Source: Citrobacter amalonaticus Y19 (lineage in GTDB: Bacteria; Pseudomonadota; Gammaproteobacteria; Enterobacterales; Enterobacteriaceae). From it: 64,000 nucleotides of DNA. The number at the start of each line of letters is the position of its first letter. Positions within the stretch are counted from its first letter, which is position 1. The notes beneath the pieces were generated by a model. It did no database searches. It was not told the DNA's origin and was given only the letters and a program-made list of their open reading frames with translations. The DNA lies in assembly GCF_000981805.1 (NCBI RefSeq), contig NZ_CP011132.1, positions 1,612,001 through 1,676,000 of the forward strand. The letters run 5' to 3'. This document shows, in pieces, positions 18,045-25,141 of this stretch. Made by a program: the position numbers and the translations under genes.

Positions 18045-18710
18045 TTAATAACTATATTGTTGTTTAATTACGGCTACATTTTTATGTATAAGGTCAATTA
18101 AACAATGACGGCTGGCGTCTTTATTTCCTGCCGACATCACATTTAGCAATTCCTGATAATGTCCGACGTTATGTTGATAAGCGTCATGCATCGCCCGGTC
18201 ATAGAGAAAATGCAGACTTGGCCCCATGCGCACCCAAAGCTGTTCGATCATTTCAACCAACGTAGGCATATTGGCAAACTGGTAAATTTTGAAGCGCAAA
18301 GCCCGGTTTGCCAGCAGGCGATCCTCTACCGTGCCGCTCTCATGAGCCTGCTGATAGTCCGCCAGATGCGCATGCAAGATGTCCATCCGTTCCGGCGTGA
18401 CCTCGCCCGTCGCCATCATCACCGCCATGCCTTCCAGTTCACAGCGGATGTGAATAATCTCGCTAAACCTCGCCATCGTGATATCCGGAACCATAAACGC
18501 CTGCGCAGGCGCGATAGCCAGTGCGCTGGCAGAAACCAGGCGTAGCAACGCTTCCCGAACCGGAGTGATACTGATCCCCAACTCCTGTGCGATATTTTTG
18601 GTGATAAGCCTGGCTCCGGGACGTAAAGCGCCAATGCTTAGTTTGTCTTTTAGCCCTCTTTCAACCTGCGTGGTCAGACTTATATGTTGCGTTTTTTCCA
18701 TACCAGGCAT
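18045..18710 (-). CDS. mcbR: GntR/FadR-type regulator McbR
   Basis: 221-residue regulator with an N-terminal winged helix (about 10-75, including TKNIAQELGISITPVREALLR) and a helical FCD ligand domain. Length and N-terminus (MPG) match E. coli McbR (YncC), which represses mcbA and affects colanic-acid and biofilm formation. The FCD half diverges more from E. coli than its neighbours do. A 10-bp inverted repeat has one arm in the first codons and the other 80 bases upstream, so autoregulation is possible. Confidence 0.85.
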   Translation of the reverse strand: MPGMEKTQHISLTTQVERGLKDKLSIGALRPGARLITKNIAQELGISITPVREALLRLVSASALAIAPAQAFMVPDITMARFSEIIHIRCELEGMAVMMATGEVTPERMDILHAHLADYQQAHESGTVEDRLLANRALRFKIYQFANMPTLVEMIEQLWVRMGPSLHFLYDRAMHDAYQHNVGHYQELLNVMSAGNKDASRHCLIDLIHKNVAVIKQQYSY

Positions 18711-18871
18711 TCTATTTTCTTCACCTCATAACATAGCCAATCGCAATTAAGCTAAATCGCCTAATTGATATAAATATCGCCTGGTATGAAAAATGTAAAA
18801 TGTAAACCACAGTAATTTACCCACGTTATTTTAACTGTCCCGACAGGTTATTCGTCGGTTACGTGGTGATA
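18711..18871. other. mcbR upstream region
   Basis: AT-rich non-coding DNA before mcbR. It contains gcctggtatg at 18779-18788, the exact inverse of cataccaggc at 18699-18708 over the mcbR start. Promoter elements probably lie here, but none is distinctive. Confidence 0.4.
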
Positions 18872-18998
18872 TATACCCGTCATACTTCAAGTTGCAGATG
18901 CGTTGGCTGCGCTCGTTCACCCCAGTCACTTACTCAAGTAAGCTCCTGGGGATTCACTCCCTTGCCGCCTTCCTGCAACTCGAATTATTTAGGGTATA
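18872..18998 (-). repeat. ERIC element (enterobacterial repetitive intergenic consensus)
   Basis: A full 127-base ERIC/IRU element. Its ends are inverted (tatacccgtcatacttcaag and the reverse of ctcgaattatttagggtata), and the core holds both well-known ERIC primer-site sequences around 18931-18957. Read conventionally, it is on the minus strand. It lies between mcbR and curA, both transcribed leftward, so any transcript would carry it as a long hairpin. Confidence 0.95.
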
Positions 18999-19061
18999 AT
19001 TAAAGCTGGAATTTTAAATTTTGCCTATTTTTTTCTGGCGGTTCTCGCCGCCAGGTTTTGT

Positions 19062-20099
19062 TTACGCGTCGTCGGTCAGACGGATCACCACTTTGCCAAA
19101 GTTTTTACCGGTCAGCAGACCGATAAAGGTCTGCGGCGCGTTCTCCAGTCCGTCGGTGACCTGCTCGCGGTAGTGGATTTTCCCTTCTTTCACCCAGCGC
19201 CCCATTTCCTGCTGAAATTCGTGAATGCGATGTCCGTAGTCCTGACCGATGATAAACCCCTGCAGTCGGATCCGTTTCTTCAGCAGGGTCGCCATCAGCA
19301 GCGGCAGTCTGTCGGGACCCGCCGGCAAGCTTGTGGCGTTATAACCGCTGACCAGACCACAGAGCGGGATCCGCGCCGAGGTGTTCAGCAACGGCAGTAC
19401 GGCATCAAACACTTTCCCACCGACGTTTTCGTAGTAGACATCAATACCTTGTGGACAGGCTTTCGCCAGTTGTTCTGCAAAATCGCTGGCATGGTGATCC
19501 AGACAAACATCGAAGCCCAGCACGTCAGTGGCATGACGGCATTTTTCCGCACCGCCTGCAACGCCCACGACGCGACACCCCTTCAGCTTGCCAATTTGCC
19601 CAACCGTTGCGCCAACCGGGCCAGTTGCGGCCGCCACCACCAGCGTCTCACCCTCTTTCGGCTGACCAATGTCCAGCAGTCCCATATAGGCGGTGAATCC
19701 GGGCATCCCCAGCACGCCGAGCGCCCACGACGGGTTCTCAGGATGATCCCCGAGTTTTACCAGTTCCGTCCCATCCGAAATCGCGTAATCCTGCCAGCCG
19801 CTGTAGCTCAGAACCCATTCACCCGGTTTATAGTCAGGATGATTTGACGTCACTACGCGACTGACGGTGCCGCCAACCATCACACCGCCAACCTCAACCG
19901 GCGGCGAATACGACGGTTCATCGCTCATGCGCCCGCGCATATACGGGTCGAGCGACAGGTAAATCGTGCGCAGTAAAACCTGACCTTCGCCAGGGGTGGC
20001 GACCTCGTCCTCTTCCAGACGGAAATTCTCCGCCACCGGCGCGCCATGGGGTCGGGATGCTAACACCCAACGACGGTTACGGTGTGTTTGTTGAACCAT
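19062..20099 (-). CDS. curA: NADPH-dependent curcumin/alkenal reductase CurA
   Basis: 345-residue medium-chain reductase of the zinc-independent leukotriene B4 dehydrogenase type, which reduces activated double bonds using NADPH. The N-terminal GroES-like domain includes YLSLDPYMRGRM. The nucleotide-binding motif AATGPVGATVGQ lies near the middle, and YYENVGG and FIIGQDYG are family hallmarks. The ATG at 20099 has AGGAG and gives the length of E. coli CurA (YncB); the frame is open eight codons further up without support. Confidence 0.93.
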   Translation of the reverse strand: MVQQTHRNRRWVLASRPHGAPVAENFRLEEDEVATPGEGQVLLRTIYLSLDPYMRGRMSDEPSYSPPVEVGGVMVGGTVSRVVTSNHPDYKPGEWVLSYSGWQDYAISDGTELVKLGDHPENPSWALGVLGMPGFTAYMGLLDIGQPKEGETLVVAAATGPVGATVGQIGKLKGCRVVGVAGGAEKCRHATDVLGFDVCLDHHASDFAEQLAKACPQGIDVYYENVGGKVFDAVLPLLNTSARIPLCGLVSGYNATSLPAGPDRLPLLMATLLKKRIRLQGFIIGQDYGHRIHEFQQEMGRWVKEGKIHYREQVTDGLENAPQTFIGLLTGKNFGKVVIRLTDDA

Positions 20100-20156
20100 G
20101 ATGTTCTCCTCTGCTTTTGGCATGAATCCATCAATAGTAGCAGGACGCTGCGGTCA

Positions 20157-20732
20157 TTAGCTTCCGGCCTGGTTTAAGCGCACAACGAGGTAAACGCAGG
20201 GTTGCGTCGTCTCATTGATAAAACGACAGTCATTCGGCGGCCCCAGTTCCAGGCAATCTCCTGCCTTCATCTCGTGGCGCGTGTCCCCTTCGACGAACAC
20301 CAGTTCGCCCTGCTGCAGCCAGATCAGCTGTCGGGCCTGAACATACGATGACGCAGGCATCGGGATATCGCTGCCCGCTGGCAGTTCAATTTGCACCAGA
20401 TCGATAGGCAGATCGCTACGCGGCGACACATGGCGGCGCAGATAATGACTCTGCGGATCGTGCCAGACGGGCTGGTCGGCAAAACGCGACAGTTTGCCCT
20501 CCTGCATTTCGGCACGGGCAATAAGCATGGACATACTGATGCCAAACGCGCCGGAGAGTCTGCCAAGCAACGTCGCCGTTGGACTGCTTTCGCCACGTTC
20601 GATTTTGTGGATCATCGCGCGCGACACGCCCGCCCGCTCAGCCAGTTCGGTGAGCGACCAGCTGCGGGATTCTCGTTCAATGCGAATTCTTGCACCGATC
20701 CGTTGATTTATGCTGTCTTCAATAGTATTCAT
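20157..20732 (-). CDS. XRE-family regulator with C-terminal cupin domain
   Basis: 191-residue protein with an N-terminal helix-turn-helix (about 12-68, TELAERAGVSRAMIHKIERGESSP) and a C-terminal cupin sensor domain (about 105-185). It has the same design as SutR (YdcN) but clearly differs in sequence, and the true sutR is present at 45937-46473. It is divergent from mnaT with only 37 bases between starts. An 8-bp inverted repeat overlaps its own start codon, which suggests autorepression and control of mnaT-ydcZ (inference). K-12 has no regulator at this position. Confidence 0.85.
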   Translation of the reverse strand: MNTIEDSINQRIGARIRIERESRSWSLTELAERAGVSRAMIHKIERGESSPTATLLGRLSGAFGISMSMLIARAEMQEGKLSRFADQPVWHDPQSHYLRRHVSPRSDLPIDLVQIELPAGSDIPMPASSYVQARQLIWLQQGELVFVEGDTRHEMKAGDCLELGPPNDCRFINETTQPCVYLVVRLNQAGS

Positions 20733-20745
20733 ATCGTAATACTAT
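20722..20745. promoter_or_regulatory. Operator-like inverted repeat at the XRE-cupin/mnaT divergent promoter
   Basis: Perfect 8-bp arms ATAGTATT (20722-20729) and AATACTAT (20738-20745) with an 8-base spacer. The left arm lies in the first codons of the regulator gene and the spacer contains its start codon. Confidence 0.55.
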
Positions 20746-20769
20746 AGTGAACAACCCCTGAGGTTCAAC

Positions 20770-21288
20770 ATGTCTATTCGATTCGCCAGCAAAGAGGACT
20801 GCGCCGCCATCGCAGAGATCTATAACCATGCGGTACTGCACACGGCCGCCATCTGGAACGACCAGACGGTGGATGCCGATAACCGTATCGCATGGTATGA
20901 AGCGCGGCAGGCGCTGGGTTATCCGGTGCTGGTGAGTGTAGAAGGTGACACCGTCACGGGTTACGCCTCGTTTGGTGACTGGCGCAACTTTGATGGCTTC
21001 CGCCATACTGTCGAACATTCGGTTTATGTCCATCCGGATCATCAGGGAAAAGGTCTGGGACGCCAGTTACTGAGCCGGCTTATCGAAGAAGCCCGCCGGT
21101 GTGGTAAACATGTGATGGTTGCCGGTATTGAATCGCAAAACCACGCCTCATTACACCTGCACGACACGCTCGGGTTTAACACTACCGCGCAGATGCCGCA
21201 GGTGGGCACCAAATTTGGCCGCTGGCTGGATCTGACCTTTATGCAGCTCCAGCTTGACGACCGCCCCGAACCGGACGCGCGCGGATGA
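20770..21288 (+). CDS. mnaT: L-amino acid N-acyltransferase MnaT
   Basis: 172-residue GNAT enzyme matching E. coli MnaT (YncA) in length and sequence. It acetylates methionine, its sulfoximine and sulfone, and other small amino-acid-like compounds using acetyl-CoA. The acetyl-CoA loop is QGKGLGRQLL after VYVHPDH. GAGG lies upstream of the ATG. Its stop overlaps the ydcZ start in ATGA, so the two are translationally coupled. Confidence 0.93.
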   Translation: MSIRFASKEDCAAIAEIYNHAVLHTAAIWNDQTVDADNRIAWYEARQALGYPVLVSVEGDTVTGYASFGDWRNFDGFRHTVEHSVYVHPDHQGKGLGRQLLSRLIEEARRCGKHVMVAGIESQNHASLHLHDTLGFNTTAQMPQVGTKFGRWLDLTFMQLQLDDRPEPDARG

Positions 21289-21734
21289 ACCAGTCGCTCA
21301 CCCTCGCCTTTCTCATCGCCGCCGGTATCGGTCTGGTGGTGCAAAACACCCTGATGGTGCGGATTACGCAGACCTCATCGACCATCCTGATCGCCATGTT
21401 GCTAAATTCGCTGGTCGGGATTGTGCTGTTTGTCAGCATTTTGTGGTTTAAACAGGGCGTGGCGGGATTTGGTGAACTGGTTGCCAGCGTGCGCTGGTGG
21501 ACGCTGATCCCCGGTCTGCTGGGTTCGTTTTTCGTCTTCGCCAGCATCAGCGGCTATCAACACGTCGGCGCGGCGACCACCATCGCGGTGCTGGTCGCCA
21601 GCCAGTTAATTGGCGGTCTCGTGCTGGACATTTTGCGCAGTCACGGCGTCCCGCTCAGAGCCTTAATCGGCCCGGTTTGTGGCGCAGTAATGCTGGTGGT
21701 TGGCGCCTGGCTTGTCGCCAGACGCCAGTTCTGA
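21285..21734 (+). CDS. ydcZ: YdcZ, DMT-superfamily inner-membrane protein
   Basis: 149-residue hydrophobic protein of the YdcZ family (half-size drug/metabolite transporter type) with about five membrane segments. Same length as E. coli YdcZ. It overlaps mnaT by four bases. The function is unknown; the family may act as homodimers. Its stop abuts that of ydcY with no base between them. Confidence 0.9.
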   Translation: MNQSLTLAFLIAAGIGLVVQNTLMVRITQTSSTILIAMLLNSLVGIVLFVSILWFKQGVAGFGELVASVRWWTLIPGLLGSFFVFASISGYQHVGAATTIAVLVASQLIGGLVLDILRSHGVPLRALIGPVCGAVMLVVGAWLVARRQF

Positions 21735-21968
21735 TCAAAGAATCGTGCCGCCTTTTGTGAGTTGTTCGCGGCGCGCTTCCATATCTTCCTTATGCTGACG
21801 ACCGTGGTGCGCGATAGCCGTTCTTAATCGCTGCTGTTGCGTGTAGCGATCTTCACGGCTTAACTGCGCGTCCTCGCTCAGGGCAACCAGCAGTTCGTTC
21901 ATATGGATAATGACGCCCTCATCAATAGCGGCATCGACACGGGCGCTGACCTCATCCAGGTGCGACAT
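21735..21968 (-). CDS. ydcY: YdcY, small DUF2526-family protein
   Basis: 77-residue, charged, helical cytoplasmic protein, same length as E. coli YdcY and matching nearly throughout. No function is known. It is convergent with ydcZ (stops at 21734 and 21735), leaving no space for a terminator between them. Confidence 0.9.
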   Translation of the reverse strand: MSHLDEVSARVDAAIDEGVIIHMNELLVALSEDAQLSREDRYTQQQRLRTAIAHHGRQHKEDMEARREQLTKGGTIL

Positions 21969-21977
21969 AAAAACTCC

Positions 21978-23576
21978 TTAATTCAGTTTTGCTTTTGAAA
22001 AATCACTGCCCATCAGGCTGACGCTGTAACCGGTCACGTTACTGCGTGTGGCGTAGAATGTTTTGCCATTCGCCAGCGCAATCCACGGCGCCTGCTGATA
22101 ATAGATCTCCTGCGCCTGCTGGTAGAGCTTCACACGCTCTTCCGGTTTGCTGACCAGCTTCGCTTTCTGGACCAGTGAATCATACCCCTTATCGCACCAG
22201 CGCGCGGCATTCGATCCGGTTTTGATGCTGTTGCAGCCCAGCAGTACATCAGCGAAGTTGTCCGGATCGCCGTTATCCGACATCCAGCCAAACAGCGCGC
22301 TGTCATGCTCGCCTTTACGCATACCGGAAAGGTATTCACCCCACTCGTAAGAGACGATCTTCGCCTTCACGCCCACTTTTGCCCAGTCGCTTTGAATCAT
22401 CTCCGCAATGCGTCGTGAGTTGGGGTTATACGGTCGCTGTACCGGCATCGACCAGAGTGTCACCTCAAACCCTTTCTCCTGTCCGGCCTGCTTCAGCAGT
22501 GCTTTTGCTTTCTCCGGGTCGTACGCGTAATCCTTCAGTTCCGGGTTAAATCCCATCATGTTCGGCGGGATCGGTGATTTTGCCACTTTCGCCGAATCGA
22601 GGAAGACGGCCTTCACAATCGCCTGCTTATCGGTGGCGTAGTTCAGCGCCTGACGTACCAGCACGTTGTCGAACGGCTTTTTCTCGGTATTGAAAGCCAG
22701 ATAGCCGACGTTGAGCGCCTCAACGGCATGTAGCGCCAGGTCTTTGTTTTTCTTGATTTCATCAAACTGCACTGGCGATGGCGCAGGGATAATCTGACAT
22801 TCGTTGGTTTGCAGTTTCGCCATCCGCGTCTGGACGTTCGGCGTGATAGCAAAGATCAGATGCTTTGTCGGCACCTCGCCATCCCAGTAATTTGGGTTCG
22901 CCAGATAGCGAATTTGCGAGTCCTGTTTGTACTGTTGCAGGACATACGGACCGGTGCCAATCGGCCAGTTATCGACGTTTTCCGGCGTCCCTTTTTTCAG
23001 CATGGCGTCGGCGTATTCCGCAGAAAGAATGGAGGCAAAATCCATTCCCCAGTCGGCAAGAAACGCGGCGTTAGGTTCACTCAGCACAAACTGCACGTGG
23101 TAATTGTCGACCTTTTTTACCTCTTTAATCAGCGTATCGAAGCCCACGTCGTTGAAATACTCATAGCTGCCCTGCGACACATTGTGGTACGGATGCGTGG
23201 ACTCTTTCTGGCGTAATACCGAGAAGACGACGTCATCGGCGTTGAAATCGCGGGTCGGCTTGAAGAACTTGTTGCTGTTGAACTTCACGCCCTGACGCAG
23301 CGTAAAGGTGTAGGTTTTGCCGTCCTCTGAAATCGTCCAGTCCGTCGCCAGCGACGGTACCGGCGTGTTTTTTACCGGGTCGAAATTGATCAGCCGGTTG
23401 TAGAGCACCTGAGAACTGGCGACAAACGATGGGCCAGAGCTGGCAATTTGCGGGTTAAAGGATTCAGGCGAGGCTTCCGAGCAATAAACAATAGTGTCGT
23501 TATTTGCCGCGAGCGCGGCACCCGTTGGTAACACGGTACTGAGCGCCAGTGCGAGCAGCGTTTTCCCTGTGGACAT
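21978..23576 (-). CDS. Orphan peptide/dipeptide ABC transporter substrate-binding protein (DppA-like)
   Basis: 532-residue periplasmic protein of the bacterial extracellular solute-binding family 5. A signal peptide ends near GAALAANN (about residue 23). The body carries the family segments SLATDWTISEDGKTYTFTLR and NWPIGTGPY, and the C-terminal DRN..-type segment is replaced by WMSDNGDPDNFADVLL. It resembles DppA but no permease or ATPase genes accompany it, so it probably delivers to the Dpp membrane complex or another shared one (inference). The ligand is unknown. It is divergent from srfA. Confidence 0.88.
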   Translation of the reverse strand: MSTGKTLLALALSTVLPTGAALAANNDTIVYCSEASPESFNPQIASSGPSFVASSQVLYNRLINFDPVKNTPVPSLATDWTISEDGKTYTFTLRQGVKFNSNKFFKPTRDFNADDVVFSVLRQKESTHPYHNVSQGSYEYFNDVGFDTLIKEVKKVDNYHVQFVLSEPNAAFLADWGMDFASILSAEYADAMLKKGTPENVDNWPIGTGPYVLQQYKQDSQIRYLANPNYWDGEVPTKHLIFAITPNVQTRMAKLQTNECQIIPAPSPVQFDEIKKNKDLALHAVEALNVGYLAFNTEKKPFDNVLVRQALNYATDKQAIVKAVFLDSAKVAKSPIPPNMMGFNPELKDYAYDPEKAKALLKQAGQEKGFEVTLWSMPVQRPYNPNSRRIAEMIQSDWAKVGVKAKIVSYEWGEYLSGMRKGEHDSALFGWMSDNGDPDNFADVLLGCNSIKTGSNAARWCDKGYDSLVQKAKLVSKPEERVKLYQQAQEIYYQQAPWIALANGKTFYATRSNVTGYSVSLMGSDFSKAKLN

Positions 23577-23835
23577 GATATGAACCTTCTTCGTTATTAT
23601 TGAGGGGGTTATAGGAGCATAGATTAAGACAACTGAAAAATAACAAATCTGTCTCAGGTTATGCGAATCCGCGCATTTTTGTTGGTTCTTTCGCCACAGA
23701 ATTTTCGTTAAGTCTTTTTGAAAACGTCAACGCATCTATGCCCTGAAAATTCACCCCTTTTTGCCTCTCTTCCACCGTTTGCCTGGGCCATGAATCCGTA
23801 AAGTAGATGCGTGAAAAAGTCTTAGGGACCTTATC

Positions 23836-25137
23836 GTGGCAAAAACACTCTTGCGCAGCGGCAATCTGGATGATTATCAGGCTGTCGGCGGTGGCGGCCA
23901 GGCCGTCTTTGATTCAGCATTACAAATTCGTGAAACGCTCCGTCTGCGTAAACAGCAGGCGATGGTGGATTGTCTCGCCATTCCACAAGTCAACGACAGC
24001 GGCGATCGGGTTGACTGGTATTCCCCCCTTGAAGGGTCATCCATCGCGTGGAAAGCCGCCGATGAAGAGGCGCGTTTTCGCGCCCTGCGCTATCTCTCGG
24101 CGACGCTGGAAAGCGCCGCATCGCTGAGCCGCAAAAGCCTGCAGTCCGGGAAAACGTCACTGCAACTGTTTGGGTCGCTGCTGGAAAAGGCCGTCCAGTT
24201 TCCAGGCGAAAATCACGTCTTCCTGGTGGATGGCAAACCGGTCATTACCTTCTGGGGATTTATCAATCTCAATGAAAATATCCGCGAGGATGTGCTGGAA
24301 TGCCTGCGCGCTCAGGAAGAACCTGAACCGGAAATCCACATGGAGCCAGAACCGGTCGAAGAGACGGTTCCTGAAGTAACGTTTGCCCAGGCGGACGAAC
24401 CGCTGCTCTCTACGCCTGTCGTGCCGGTCAACGAGCCAGAACCGGTTAGTGCGCCGCAGCCGATTCCGGTGGTCACCGAAGAAAAAGTGACGCCTGCACC
24501 GGTCAAACCGTCACGTCGCCTGCCGCTGTGGAGCCTGCCCGTCGCCGCGGTGATTGTGGCCGCCATTGCCGCTCCGCTACTGTGGAAATCACAGACGCCC
24601 GCCATCGCGACGGAAGTGGTCAATGTCGCGCCGCCAGAAATGGCACCTCTGCCGACGCTTAGCATCGCGCTGCCGCTGCATCAGGCGGAAGTCATTGCAC
24701 CAGTGAAAAAAGACAAACCGGCCGATGAGCCGGTGGTGATTGCCGCGATCCCGAAAGACGCGCTGGTGATGGATGCCAGTCAGATGAAGGCTGGCACCAC
24801 GCGCTTTCTCAACGGTAACTGGCGCGTCATGGTGGAGGTGAAAGATCCCGTTACCGGCAAAGCGCCGTCTCTGCGCTACCAGATCCAGAACAATAAAGGC
24901 ACGGCGCGGGTGGTTCACGGCGACAACATCGTCTGCCGTGCGGATCTCTTCTCGGGACTGCATCAGAGTGGAGAATTAATGATTAAGAGTCGCGGCAATG
25001 CGCGTTGCACCGACGGTTCACGCTACCCGATGCCGGAAATCACCTGTAAAGCCGGGGCCAATGATGTCGCCGCCTGCACCGCCCGCTTTGATGCGAAAGC
25101 AGCGATCCCGTTGACGTTCAAAAAGATAGGTGCCTGA
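23836..25137 (+). CDS. srfA: SrfA, membrane-anchored protein of the SrfABC system
   Basis: 433 residues; first gene of a tight three-gene operon known from Salmonella (srf, SsrB-regulated factors). It has a conserved soluble N-terminal domain (1-150), a Glu/Pro-rich stretch (about 160-225), one membrane helix (about 230-250), and a C-terminal domain with paired cysteines (for example IVCRADL, ARCTDGS, EITCKAG, AACTARF). This suggests an inner-membrane protein with a disulphide-bonded periplasmic part. The start is GTG at 23836 with an AGGGA site. The role is unknown; effector or toxin roles have been proposed for relatives. Confidence 0.85.
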   Translation: MAKTLLRSGNLDDYQAVGGGGQAVFDSALQIRETLRLRKQQAMVDCLAIPQVNDSGDRVDWYSPLEGSSIAWKAADEEARFRALRYLSATLESAASLSRKSLQSGKTSLQLFGSLLEKAVQFPGENHVFLVDGKPVITFWGFINLNENIREDVLECLRAQEEPEPEIHMEPEPVEETVPEVTFAQADEPLLSTPVVPVNEPEPVSAPQPIPVVTEEKVTPAPVKPSRRLPLWSLPVAAVIVAAIAAPLLWKSQTPAIATEVVNVAPPEMAPLPTLSIALPLHQAEVIAPVKKDKPADEPVVIAAIPKDALVMDASQMKAGTTRFLNGNWRVMVEVKDPVTGKAPSLRYQIQNNKGTARVVHGDNIVCRADLFSGLHQSGELMIKSRGNARCTDGSRYPMPEITCKAGANDVAACTARFDAKAAIPLTFKKIGA

Positions 25138-25141
25138 TTTT

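Noticed and set aside
20157..20732. Identification of this XRE-cupin gene as sutR
   Set aside because: The architecture is the same, but the sequence is clearly different, and a better match to E. coli SutR in its native context next to ydcO is at 45937-46473.
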